DNA of 64,000 bases from an uncultured Oscillospiraceae bacterium (GTDB lineage: Bacteria; Bacillota; Clostridia; Oscillospirales; Oscillospiraceae), in assembly GCA_910587645.1 (NCBI GenBank), contig CAJUNA010000006.1:62001-126000 (forward strand), given 5' to 3'. A model generated the notes under the pieces. That model made no database searches, was not told where the DNA came from, and saw only the letters and a program-made list of their open reading frames with translations. A program made the position numbers and the translations under genes. Positions 34,424 through 42,559 of the stretch are shown here, piece by piece; the stretch's first letter is position 1; each line of letters opens with the position of its first letter.

Positions 34424-35296
34424 TCAGGCTGCGGGGTTCAGCCAGGGCAGCATGTTCAGTGCCTTCAGGACGCTCAGCACAACGGTGATCACACCCGCTG
34501 CCCAGCAGTAGTAGGAAAACGCGCCAAACCTGCCCTTGTCCGCCACCATCCGCACCAGACGGATGGACAGATAGCCGCTGGCCGCCGCCGCCGCTACGCC
34601 CAGGATGTAGCCGGGAATCAGGGTGGCGTCAATGCCGCCCGCTTCCGCCACATCCTTGATTTGCAGGATGTTGGCCCCCAGTACGGCAGGGATGGACAGC
34701 AGGAAGGCAAACCGTACCGCGAACCGCCGCTCAAAGCCCCGGAAGCAGCCCATGCAGATGGTCATGCCCGACCGGGAAATGCCGGGGCAGGTGGCGACCG
34801 CCTGGCCTACGCCTACCAGGAGGACATCGGCCATGGTGGCGGTGCGCTCGTTCTTCCGGCCCTTCCGCACGCGGTCGCAGAAATGCAACAGGAGGCCTGT
34901 TACCAGCAGCGCGCCGCCGACAAAAAAGGTATTGCTGTACAAGCCCTCCACCACATCCGTGATGGGCAGGATCAGGAACAGGGGCAGCGTCCCAACCACG
35001 ATCAGAAGGATCAGCCGCCGGGCGGAGGGGATGCGCTTGGAGCCGCCGCCGCTGGCGATGTCAGCAATCAGGCGGAAAAATTCCAGGATCATCTCTTTGA
35101 TGTCAGACCAGTAGGCGATGAATACTGCCGCCAGGGTGCCCAGGTGCAGCAGCACGTCGAAAAACACATCGTCTGCGCCCTCCATGCCGAAACCCAGCAG
35201 GTTTTGGGCGATGGAGAGATGTCCGGAACTGGAAATGGGCAGAAATTCTGCCACGCCCTGGATGATCCCAAGGATCAGTGCGTTTAATATGGTCAC
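34424..35296 (-). CDS. uppP: Undecaprenyl-diphosphatase
   Basis: A 290-residue membrane phosphatase that recycles the lipid carrier of cell-wall synthesis; it also gives basal bacitracin resistance. Signature motifs are GVAEFLPISSSGHL and PGISRSGMT, with seven to eight hydrophobic helices. The frame is open far upstream, but GTG at 35296 with AGAGGAGG seven bases before it, and the family start TILNALILGIIQG, set the true beginning. A weak promoter (TGGAAA-17-TATCAT) lies upstream. It is followed 46 bases later by ftsK on the same strand. Confidence 0.93.
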   Translation of the reverse strand: MTILNALILGIIQGVAEFLPISSSGHLSIAQNLLGFGMEGADDVFFDVLLHLGTLAAVFIAYWSDIKEMILEFFRLIADIASGGGSKRIPSARRLILLIVVGTLPLFLILPITDVVEGLYSNTFFVGGALLVTGLLLHFCDRVRKGRKNERTATMADVLLVGVGQAVATCPGISRSGMTICMGCFRGFERRFAVRFAFLLSIPAVLGANILQIKDVAEAGGIDATLIPGYILGVAAAAASGYLSIRLVRMVADKGRFGAFSYYCWAAGVITVVLSVLKALNMLPWLNPAA

Positions 35297-35400
35297 GGTG
35301 AAGCCTCCTCTAACAATATCTCCCATTATGATAGCACAACTGTTTGCGATTTTCCACAGTTTTTTGCCGTGGATTTCCTTTTTCTGATTGGTGCGGAAAA

Positions 35401-35440
35401 CCGCGCCCCCTTGCCGGTGAACCGGCAGGCGGGGGCGCGG
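35401..35440 (-). terminator. Terminator of the M23 peptidase gene
   Basis: On the minus strand a GC-rich stem of about 17 pairs (CCGCGCCCCC...TGCCGG) with a TTCA loop and one small internal mismatch is followed by TTTTCC, five bases after the stop codon. Confidence 0.88.
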
Positions 35441-35444
35441 CGGT

Positions 35445-36647
35445 TTACCACCCTTTGATGTAATTGGGCAGGTAGTCCAGCGGATTGACCCGGACGCCGC
35501 CCTCGGTGATCTCATAGTGCAGGTGGGCCCCCCGGCTGATGCCGGTATTGCCGGTAATGCCAATGACCTGGCCCTGGGTCACGACATCGCCCTCTTTCAC
35601 CGCACGGCTGGACATGTGGGCATACAGGGTGGTGTTGCCCGGGCCGTGGCTGATGACCACGTAGTTGCCGTAAGAGCTGGAAAGCTTGGAGGTGATCACC
35701 ACCCCGGCTTTCGTTGCCAGCACGCTGGTGGTGTAGCCTACGCCGCCGATGTCCACTCCCTTATGGTTGGTGGACGCGCCGGGGATGCCCGTGTTGCGCC
35801 CGCCCATGGGGGAGGTGATGCGCCGGCTTACCGTTTCCGGCCATATGTAGCCGCCCTTGGTGGCCGTCATGGCCATCTGCCGGGCCAGCTCGTTGGATTT
35901 CTCTACGATCTCCTTCTGGATGCGGTCCCGCTCGGCGTTCAGTTCGTCAAGCTGCTCCTGATATTCGTCTACGTTGGCCTGGATTTCCTCCACCAACGCG
36001 GCGGCCTCGTCACGCTGCTCTTTTAGTTCGGCCTTTTTGACCTCCAGTTCCGCCTTGGCTTCCTCAGACTGGGCCATCAGATCCTCCTGCTCGTCCTGCT
36101 TTTGCTGGATCGCCGCCCGGAGCTGGCGGAGAGTGCTCAGTACGTTCTGGTCGTAATTCATGACCTCCTGCACATCGGAGAGACGGCTAAGAAGGTCGGA
36201 AAAGCTGTCCGCCTTGAACAGCACCGCCCAATAGGACGTGGTGCCCGCTTCCTCCATCACCCTGGCCCGCTCACAGAAGGTGGCGTACTGGATCTCCTCC
36301 TGTTTCCGGTTTTCCGCAAGCTCATAGGCTGTCTGGGCCAGAAGGGCTTCGTAGCCGGAGATCTGTTTTTCTGTATTGGCGATTTGCTGTTCCGTCAGGG
36401 AAATCTGCTGGTCTAACAGCAGCTTGCGGTTGATGGCACTGGCCCGCTGGTTTTTTAAGTCTGCCAGTTGGCTTTTCAGGTCGTTGCTCTGGCTGCTCAG
36501 CTCCTTGGCATCGTTTTTCAAGCTGTCGATCTGATCCTGGGTTACCGCTTGGGCCACAGGGACTAGGCCCTCCGCTGGCACCAGCGCAAACACCATTAGA
36601 AGCGCCAGGGCTAAGACGAATATCCTCCGCCGAATTTTCATTTGCAT
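35445..36647 (-). CDS. Secreted coiled-coil murein hydrolase activator with M23 peptidase domain
   Basis: A 400-residue exported protein: signal peptide (about 1-35, ending VAQAV), a long coiled coil (about 40-265, for example QDQIDSLKNDAKELSSQ and LDELNAERDRIQKEI), and a C-terminal lysostaphin-type domain with HKGVDIGG and HLHYEIT, the zinc-ligand motifs. The plan matches EnvC/PcsB-like proteins that act in daughter-cell separation; the peptidase may be active. Two starts are possible, 36647 (GGAGG four bases away) or the next ATG two codons in (ten bases). It is monocistronic, with its own terminator. Confidence 0.88.
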   Translation of the reverse strand: MQMKIRRRIFVLALALLMVFALVPAEGLVPVAQAVTQDQIDSLKNDAKELSSQSNDLKSQLADLKNQRASAINRKLLLDQQISLTEQQIANTEKQISGYEALLAQTAYELAENRKQEEIQYATFCERARVMEEAGTTSYWAVLFKADSFSDLLSRLSDVQEVMNYDQNVLSTLRQLRAAIQQKQDEQEDLMAQSEEAKAELEVKKAELKEQRDEAAALVEEIQANVDEYQEQLDELNAERDRIQKEIVEKSNELARQMAMTATKGGYIWPETVSRRITSPMGGRNTGIPGASTNHKGVDIGGVGYTTSVLATKAGVVITSKLSSSYGNYVVISHGPGNTTLYAHMSSRAVKEGDVVTQGQVIGITGNTGISRGAHLHYEITEGGVRVNPLDYLPNYIKGW

Positions 36648-36795
36648 GTTACCTCCAACGCCCCGGAAATCCGGCGGCAAGCTCTTTGATAAACCGCGCC
36701 CCAAAAGACGCCGTTGGCATTATACCATAGCCGATGGAAAAAATCCACCGTTTTTTGCGGGGATTGGAAGAGGAAACGGAGGATGGGACGCCACC

Positions 36796-36871
36796 TTAAC
36801 AAAATTTTAACTAAATTGATGGCGAATTGATACAAATTTGATACAACTTCCTACAAAAAAAGCAGTATGAT
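36796..36871 (+). promoter_or_regulatory. Promoter and OmpR-type direct repeats before the response regulator
   Basis: TTAAC is repeated 11 bases apart (36796 and 36807), as is TTGATACAA (36827-36835 and 36838-36846). A TATGAT -10 lies at 36866-36871, so the second pair covers the -35 region. Direct repeats with one helical turn spacing are typical of OmpR-family sites and suggest self-activation. Confidence 0.62.
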
Positions 36872-36947
36872 GGAACTGTCTTTGCCCTGCCTGCGTCTAG
36901 ATAGGTGATGGAGCAAAAATAGAGTGCCAAAGGCGCGGGAGGCCGGT

Positions 36948-37655
36948 ATGAGCGAGAAAGATAAAATCTTGATTGTGGACGATGACCAGGAGATCAGGGA
37001 GGTGCTGCGTATCCTCCTGACAGGGGAGCAGTTCCAGGTGGCGGAAGCCGCCGGAGGGGAGGAAGCCCTGCAATATTTGGAGGGACATCCGGGCGAAGTG
37101 GATTTGGTGATCCTGGATGTGATGATGGAAGGGGTTTCCGGCTACCATGTGTGCGTCCAGCTCCGGGAGAAATGGAATGTGCCCGTCCTTTTTCTTACCG
37201 CCAAAAGCCGGGAATCAGACCTGACTATGGGCTACTCCAGCGGCGGGGACGACTATCTGGTCAAACCCTTCTCCTATCCCGAGCTGTTGGCCCGGGTGAA
37301 GGGGCTGCTGCGCCGCTACCAGGTCTACCGGGGCAAGCCGGACGCTGTCCGGGAGGAAGCGGAGTGGTGCGGCCTGCGGGTAGGGCTGGAAAGCAACATG
37401 GTCTGGCGCAATGACCGGGAAATCGACCTCACCGACACCGAATGGCGCATCCTGCGGCTGTTGGTCCAGAACAAGGGGAAGATATTCTCCATGGAAAACC
37501 TCTATGAAAGCGTCTGGGGAGAGACATACTTCCCCTCTTCCGCCAACACCGTCATGGTCCACATCCGCCGCCTGCGGGAAAAGCTGGAGGCCGATCCGCG
37601 CCATCCGGAGTACATCAAAACCGTGTGGGGAAAGGGGTACCGCCTTGGAAAGTAA
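36948..37655 (+). CDS. OmpR-family response regulator
   Basis: A 235-residue two-component regulator. The receiver domain (1-120) has the acidic pocket VDDD, phospho-acceptor Asp57 in VILDVMMEG, and KPFSYPELLARVKGLL. The DNA-binding winged helix (about 140-235) has LTDTEWRILRLLVQNKGKIF and SSANTVMVHIRRLREKLE. GGGAGG five bases before ATG is chosen over the upstream GTG at 36924. The following kinase gene starts inside its last codons. Its likely sites are direct repeats upstream of itself and of the lipoprotein gene. Confidence 0.93.
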   Translation: MSEKDKILIVDDDQEIREVLRILLTGEQFQVAEAAGGEEALQYLEGHPGEVDLVILDVMMEGVSGYHVCVQLREKWNVPVLFLTAKSRESDLTMGYSSGGDDYLVKPFSYPELLARVKGLLRRYQVYRGKPDAVREEAEWCGLRVGLESNMVWRNDREIDLTDTEWRILRLLVQNKGKIFSMENLYESVWGETYFPSSANTVMVHIRRLREKLEADPRHPEYIKTVWGKGYRLGK

Positions 37656-39015
37656 ACGCCGGTTTTCCCGCCTGGGGGCCAAGTTAGCTGGGGTGTCGGT
37701 GCTGGGGCTGGCGCTGGCTTTTGCCATATTCTATACGGTGGAGTCCATTGTGCTGCCCTGGCTGCTCTATGACGAACGCTTCGCGCCGGTCTGGAAAGCC
37801 CGGGCGGACGCAGTAGCAGCAGCGTATCAGTCCTACGTCACAGAACACAACCTTGACCTCCGGCAGGCCAGCAACTATTTGGAATCCCTTATGCCGGATA
37901 TGTATGCGACCGCCTTTATTACGGCAGTCCACAGTACGTCCTCTTACGAGACGAAGGAGGAGAGATTCTCCCCCGTTGGGGCTTATGGCTACACCTATGA
38001 AGCGGAAGATCAGATTTATACGATTATTTCAAAGTCCGGCTTCGATGTCTCCGCCGCATCTCTGCGGTTGATCAAATGCGCCGACGGCGACTTGTATCTC
38101 GCCGATGCGGCGGGCATCCTGCAAGTCCGCAGCACCATCCTTGCCGGAGGGCTGCTGCTGGCGCTGGCGGGGTTCTGCGCGGTTATGATTCCCTGCATCG
38201 TCCGGCTGGTCCGGCGGATCGGCGCGCTGTCGCGGGAAACCGGGGTCCTGATGGCTGGGAACCTGGATCACGCTATCCATATCCGGGGCAGGGACGAGCT
38301 GAGCGGCCTGGGGGAGGACATCGAACGGCTGCGCCAGTCCGTCAACGCCCGCCTGGAAGGCGAACGGGAGGCGGTGGGAGCTAACAGCCGTCTCATTACT
38401 TCCCTGTCCCACGACCTGCGTACGCCGCTGACTAAGCTGACGGGATACCTGGACATCCTGGCCTATAGGAAGTACCAGTCCCAGGAGGAGCATGACGGCT
38501 TCCTTCGTCTCGCATCGGAGAAGGCCGCCCAAATCAAAACCCTCACCGACCAGCTTTTCGCCAGCGCCCAGGTGGACGCCCCCGAGGCCGCCCTGGAACT
38601 GCCGCCGGAAAGGGTGGACGGCGCGGCTTTGCTGGGGCAGCTTTTGGCGGAGGAGTGCGATGGCCTGTGCCGGGAGGGATTCAACGCCCAGCCTCCGGTG
38701 TTCCGGCAGCAGTTTGCCCTCTACCTGCGCACGGCGGACGCGGTGAGGGTGTTTGATAATCTGTTCTCCAATCTGAAAAAATACGCCGACCCGGCTTTTC
38801 CTGTGAAAATCCGGGCCAGGGATAAGGGGGAGACGGTAGTGCTGCGGTTTGAAAACCATGTGTGCCCTGCGCCGGACCGGACCGACAGCCACGGGTTGGG
38901 CGTTCCCACTATGCGGGAGCTGATGTCCCGATCCGGCGGGACGCTGGAAACGTCTGAGGAAAAGGGGATATATACCAGCACCCTGACCTTCCGAAAGCAC
39001 TGGGAGCCGCGCTGA
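37645..39015 (+). CDS. Sensor histidine kinase, partner of the preceding regulator
   Basis: A 456-residue membrane kinase. TTG at 37645 with AAAGGGG seven bases before it overlaps the regulator stop by 11 bases. Two membrane helices (about 12-40 and 164-187) bracket an outside domain of about 120 residues. A HAMP-like stretch (188-240) leads to His256 in SLSHDLRTPLTK and an ATPase part with the N-box DNLFSNLKKYAD. The G boxes are worn (SHGLGVPTMRELM remains). The last codons and stop lie inside a strong hairpin that is repeated 193 bases downstream. The signal is unknown, but the neighbouring lipoprotein is a candidate. Confidence 0.9.
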   Translation: MESKRRFSRLGAKLAGVSVLGLALAFAIFYTVESIVLPWLLYDERFAPVWKARADAVAAAYQSYVTEHNLDLRQASNYLESLMPDMYATAFITAVHSTSSYETKEERFSPVGAYGYTYEAEDQIYTIISKSGFDVSAASLRLIKCADGDLYLADAAGILQVRSTILAGGLLLALAGFCAVMIPCIVRLVRRIGALSRETGVLMAGNLDHAIHIRGRDELSGLGEDIERLRQSVNARLEGEREAVGANSRLITSLSHDLRTPLTKLTGYLDILAYRKYQSQEEHDGFLRLASEKAAQIKTLTDQLFASAQVDAPEAALELPPERVDGAALLGQLLAEECDGLCREGFNAQPPVFRQQFALYLRTADAVRVFDNLFSNLKKYADPAFPVKIRARDKGETVVLRFENHVCPAPDRTDSHGLGVPTMRELMSRSGGTLETSEEKGIYTSTLTFRKHWEPR

Positions 39016-39030
39016 GCGGCTCCCAGTGCT
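38997..39030 (+). repeat. Hairpin repeat, copy 1, spanning the kinase stop codon
   Basis: Arms GCACTGGGAGCCGC and GCGGCTCCCAGTGC pair perfectly around a loop containing the TGA stop. A copy with two C-to-T changes lies at 39190-39223. Confidence 0.92.
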
Positions 39031-39037
39031 GCGCGTC

Positions 39038-39062
39038 AAAAAAGATGCAAAGCATCTTTTTT
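39038..39062. terminator. Bidirectional terminator after the histidine kinase
   Basis: AAAAAAGATGC pairs with GCATCTTTTTT around AAA. It lies within the 159-base segment between the two hairpin copies. The segment also holds a GGGCCG/CGGCCC hairpin (39076-39091) and a TTCACGCC/GGCGTGAA hairpin (39142-39159). Confidence 0.85.
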
Positions 39063-39189
39063 GAGGAAAAGGATCGGGCCGAGTGCGGCCCGCAAAGTAC
39101 TTTTTCGAGGTACACGCCCCCGAAAAAGTGATGAAACTTTATTCACGCCTTCGGCGTGAACTCCTGCGGAGAGCTTTTTTTGATAGTCT

Positions 39190-39223
39190 GCACTGGGAGC
39201 CGCGTTGAGTGGCTCCCAGTGCT
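39190..39223 (+). repeat. Hairpin repeat, copy 2, with T-run
   Basis: A near-identical copy of 38997-39030: GCACTGGGAGCC pairs with GGCTCCCAGTGC, and TTTCTT follows, so this copy can work as a terminator. Confidence 0.9.
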
Positions 39224-39228
39224 TTCTT

Positions 39229-39280
39229 AAGAATTTGTAAGAACTTTGTAGCTTGCAATGTAAGATTTACCTGTTATCCT
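39229..39280 (+). promoter_or_regulatory. Promoter and direct repeats before the lipoprotein gene
   Basis: AAGAATTTG (39229) and AAGAACTTTG (39239) form a direct repeat ten bases apart. It lies just upstream of TTGCAA (39253-39258) and TATCCT (39275-39280), which are 16 bases apart. The arrangement fits activation by an OmpR-type regulator. Confidence 0.58.
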
Positions 39281-39313
39281 TACTGCCATCCCAGCAAAAC
39301 AAGGAGGATAACT

Positions 39314-41686
39314 ATGAAACAAAAAAACTTATGGACCGTCCTGCTGGCCCTGTGCCTGGTGCTGACGGCATGCGGGAAGGAAAAAGACCCGGGGCCTGAC
39401 CCGCTAGCGGAAGTCACGCCTTACACTACAGAGGTGTCGCCCTGTACGCTGCCAATGTCGGATTTGTCCCAAGCCTGTGTCAGCGGCGGCGCCATGTTTC
39501 TGGCGGGGACGGTGATGGATTACTCCGCCGCTATGACGGATGAAGACGGTTACTTCTCCATGTCCAGCGGCGTTACCTATTCCGTCAGTTCAAGCGATGG
39601 TGAGGGCGGTATGACCTATGGCGATAACCTGCGGGCGGTGCTGTGCCGCATAGACACCGCCACCGGGAAGATGACGCCTATGCCGGACTATGCGCCGGAA
39701 TCCGGTACATTCATCGGCGCGCTGGCTCCCGGCAAAGACGGCTCCATCTGGGTGCTGGAGCAGACCATGCCAGGGTTGGAGGGCTTGGACCCCACGCAGG
39801 GCAGGGAATTTTTTGAAGCCGGCCCCTCCAGCCTGGTCTGGCGGAACCTGAGCGCCGATGGCTCCCAGGAATTGGCGCGGGTGGATGTGCCGGCAGGGGA
39901 GGGCGGCGCAACGCCCGGAAGCTGCCTGGTAGACCCGGAGGGACGGCTTTATCTGGCGTCCGGAAGCACGGTGACCGTGCTGGATGGCGGAACCGGAAAC
40001 CGCTTTACCTGCAACAGCCAGGACGGGATCGTCCGGCTGGTTTCCCTGGCAGACGGCACGGTGGGCGCGCTGACTGCCAGTGTGGAAGGGGGGCGCACCA
40101 TCCGGCCTATTGATCCAAAAGCGAAGAATTGGGGAACCTCCCGGCCCCTCACCGGAAACGGCGGGAAAATCTTCGCCGGGAATGAAGCCTACGAATTTTT
40201 CTATATCAGCGGCGACAGCCTCTACGGCTGGCCGAAGGGCGGCGATGGGCCAGAACGGATGCTGAGCTGGAGCGGCGCGGGCGTTGACTGCGGACAGGTG
40301 TACGCTCTGGCTTTCCTGGCCGATGGGCGGGGGTCGGCGCTACTGTATGACAGTCTCGATTGGTCTGCCCCCGCCAGCACCGCGCTGCTCTCCCCTGCCG
40401 ACCCGGAGATAATGGCCAACCGGAAGGTGCTTACGCTGGCTACCATGGGGCTGAGCCGCGATACCCGGGCCAGGGCGATGGAATTCAACCGCACCAATAC
40501 GGAGTACCGCATTGAAATCCAGGACTACTCCGAGTTTAATACGGCGGATGATGTTTCGGCGGGGCTGTCCAAGCTGAATACAGAAATCCTGGCCGGGAAA
40601 ATGCCGGACTTGCTGGACGTGACCGATGCCCTGCCCCTGCGGCAATACGCGAAGAAGGGCTATCTGGAAGATTTGTGGCCTTACATCGAGAGCGACCCGG
40701 ATTTAGGGCGGGAGGCCGTCATGGAACGGGCGCTCCAGTCCGCTGAAGTTGACGGGAAGCTTTACCAGGTTTTCCCGAGCTTCTGGCTGCAAACCCTTGC
40801 CGGGGCGCCCTCCGCCGTGGGGGATAAGACAGGTTGGAGCCTTGCGGATATGAAAGCGGCTATGGCCCAGCAGCCGCCGGATTGTGGGCTTTTAGACCAG
40901 AATGAGACCCGGGCGTCTGTTCTGGAAAACCTGTTTGCTGACAATCTGGATCAATTTGTGGATTGGGATTCCGGAACCGCTCACTTTGATTCGCCGGAGT
41001 TCCGGGAGATATTGGAGTTCTGCGCTTCCTTCCCGGCCCAGCCGGGGACGGTGGACGATGGGCTGGATAAGCTGACCCGGGCTGCGCAGGGCGGCCAGCT
41101 CCTTCTGAAGAGCAACCTGCTTAGCCTGCCTCAGGTGATGATCGACCGCGGGCTGTTCGGCGGGCAGGTAACCTTTGTGGGCTATCCCGGCGTCCGGGGC
41201 AGCGGCGCGCGGTTCCTGACGGAAAGCGGCCTGGCGCTGTCGTCGGCCTGCCAGGAGAAGGAAGCGGCGTGGGACTTCCTGCGCAAGGTGCTGCTGCCCA
41301 CCGGAGAGGACACCTACATCAATGCCTTCCCGATTAACCGGGAGGACTTCGACCGCGCGGCGGCGAAGGATATGAAGGTGGAGTACGTGACGGATGAACA
41401 TGGCGAACCTGTTACCGGCAGCGATGGCGAGCCAATCGTGGTGGGAGAAGGCAGCTACGTGTACCTGGGCGGACTGGCCATTCCCATGGGGCCTGTCCCG
41501 CAGGAAGATTATGACCAGTTTATGGGGGTTTACAACAATGCGGAGAGCCTGCGCCGCCGGGACGAGAACCTCTGGACCATCGTCCAGGAGTGTACCGGCC
41601 CGTATTTCGCAGGGGACAAGAGCCTGGAGGAAACGGCGGAAGCCATCCAGAACCGGGCGGCGCTGTATGTGAACGAGCAAAAATAG
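39314..41686 (+). CDS. Lipoprotein with N-terminal propeller-like region and solute-binding domain
   Basis: A 790-residue lipoprotein with a lipobox LTAC (Cys20). Residues 30-370 are rich in short beta repeats with DG turns (ALAPGKDGSIWVLEQ, LVDPEGRLYLASGS), suggesting a beta-propeller. Residues about 375-790 resemble family 1 extracellular solute-binding proteins (KVLTLATMGLSRDTRARAMEFN, ILAGKMPDLLDVTDAL, ALSSACQEKEAAWDFLRKVL). No permease or ATPase genes are near, so transport is doubtful. It lies just after a two-component system and carries candidate regulator sites, suggesting an accessory ligand sensor. AAGGAGG before ATG 39314 fixes the start. Confidence 0.78.
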   Translation: MKQKNLWTVLLALCLVLTACGKEKDPGPDPLAEVTPYTTEVSPCTLPMSDLSQACVSGGAMFLAGTVMDYSAAMTDEDGYFSMSSGVTYSVSSSDGEGGMTYGDNLRAVLCRIDTATGKMTPMPDYAPESGTFIGALAPGKDGSIWVLEQTMPGLEGLDPTQGREFFEAGPSSLVWRNLSADGSQELARVDVPAGEGGATPGSCLVDPEGRLYLASGSTVTVLDGGTGNRFTCNSQDGIVRLVSLADGTVGALTASVEGGRTIRPIDPKAKNWGTSRPLTGNGGKIFAGNEAYEFFYISGDSLYGWPKGGDGPERMLSWSGAGVDCGQVYALAFLADGRGSALLYDSLDWSAPASTALLSPADPEIMANRKVLTLATMGLSRDTRARAMEFNRTNTEYRIEIQDYSEFNTADDVSAGLSKLNTEILAGKMPDLLDVTDALPLRQYAKKGYLEDLWPYIESDPDLGREAVMERALQSAEVDGKLYQVFPSFWLQTLAGAPSAVGDKTGWSLADMKAAMAQQPPDCGLLDQNETRASVLENLFADNLDQFVDWDSGTAHFDSPEFREILEFCASFPAQPGTVDDGLDKLTRAAQGGQLLLKSNLLSLPQVMIDRGLFGGQVTFVGYPGVRGSGARFLTESGLALSSACQEKEAAWDFLRKVLLPTGEDTYINAFPINREDFDRAAAKDMKVEYVTDEHGEPVTGSDGEPIVVGEGSYVYLGGLAIPMGPVPQEDYDQFMGVYNNAESLRRRDENLWTIVQECTGPYFAGDKSLEETAEAIQNRAALYVNEQK

Positions 41687-41743
41687 GAATATTTTGCAAA
41701 CCCTCCCTTTTTCGACAAAAAGGGCACGGCGGGACAACTTATA

Positions 41744-41778
41744 ATGACTGCAAGCGAATCTGCTTGCAGTCATTTTTT
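41744..41778 (+). terminator. Terminator between the lipoprotein gene and spoIIAA
   Basis: A perfect 12-base stem (ATGACTGCAAGC / GCTTGCAGTCAT) with a GAATCT loop is followed by TTTTTT. TATAAT (41740-41745) overlaps the start of the stem. No matching -35 or clear sigma-H site for the spoIIA operon was found. Confidence 0.9.
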
Positions 41779-41798
41779 ACGCCCGAAGGAGACAAGCT

Positions 41799-42104
41799 AT
41801 GGAGATGAAATATATAACGGAGAACCGGCAGCTTACCATCACCCTTTCCGGCGAGCTGGACCACCACGCCGCCAAGGGCCTGATGGAGTCCATCGACCGC
41901 TGCATGGAGCAGAATCTTCCCACCAAGACCCTGCTGGACCTGGGCGGGCTGACCTTTATGGACAGCTCCGGCATCGCGGTAGTCCTGCGGGCCAAGCGGC
42001 GGATGGAAGCCCTGGCGGGAACTTTGGTGGTGGTGAACATTCCCCGGCAGGCGTCCCGGGTGCTGGAGACGGCGGGGCTGGGCCGGTATGTGGATCTGAT
42101 ATAA
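41799..42104 (+). CDS. spoIIAA: Anti-sigma F factor antagonist
   Basis: A 101-residue STAS-domain protein. Dephosphorylated SpoIIAA frees sigma F from SpoIIAB in the forespore. The phosphorylation site is Ser57 in FMDSSGIAVVLRA. GAAGGAG six bases before ATG supports the start. It is the first gene of a complete spoIIAA-spoIIAB-sigF operon, strong evidence that the organism sporulates or descends from a sporulator. Confidence 0.95.
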   Translation: MEMKYITENRQLTITLSGELDHHAAKGLMESIDRCMEQNLPTKTLLDLGGLTFMDSSGIAVVLRAKRRMEALAGTLVVVNIPRQASRVLETAGLGRYVDLI

Positions 42105-42115
42105 GGAGGCGGATT

Positions 42116-42559
42116 ATGAAAACGAAAAGCGATAATTACATATCCCTGGAATTTCTCAGCCGCAGCGCCAATGAGGGATTTGCCCGGGGGGCGGTGGCCT
42201 GCTTCGCCGCTCAGCTTGACCCTACGCTGGAAGAACTTGGGGATATCAAAACCGCCGTCAGCGAAGCGGTGACCAACGCCATCGTCCACGCCTACCCGGA
42301 CGAACTGGGGAAGGTGGTCATCAAGGCCCGGATTCTGGAAGGGAACGTGCTGGAACTGACGGTGCGGGACTGGGGGAGGGGCATTGCCGATGTGGACAAG
42401 GCCCGCCAGCCCCTCTACACCACCGGAGGGGAGGAGCGCAGCGGCATGGGCTTTACCATCATGGAAAGCTTTATGGATTCCCTGACGGTCCGATCCCAGG
42501 AGGGACGGGGTACGCGGGTCACCATGCGCCGCCGCATCCAGCCCCGCCGCAGGCAGTGA
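42116..42559 (+). CDS. spoIIAB: Anti-sigma F factor, serine kinase
   Basis: A 147-residue GHKL-type kinase that binds and holds sigma F and phosphorylates SpoIIAA. Typical parts are DIKTAVSEAVTNAIVHAY (N-box), VRDWGRGIADVDKARQPLY (G1-like) and GMGFTIMESFMD. Its start codon follows AAGGAGG, 11 bases after the spoIIAA stop. The frame's long upstream extension overlaps spoIIAA and is not used. Its stop overlaps the GTG start of sigF (GTGA). Confidence 0.95.
   Translation: MKTKSDNYISLEFLSRSANEGFARGAVACFAAQLDPTLEELGDIKTAVSEAVTNAIVHAYPDELGKVVIKARILEGNVLELTVRDWGRGIADVDKARQPLYTTGGEERSGMGFTIMESFMDSLTVRSQEGRGTRVTMRRRIQPRRRQ

Noticed and set aside
41711..41745. A sigma-A promoter for spoIIAA (TTCGAC and TATAAT)
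   Set aside because: The boxes are 23 bases apart, too far, and the -10 overlaps the terminator stem. A sigma-H promoter is expected for this operon but could not be placed.
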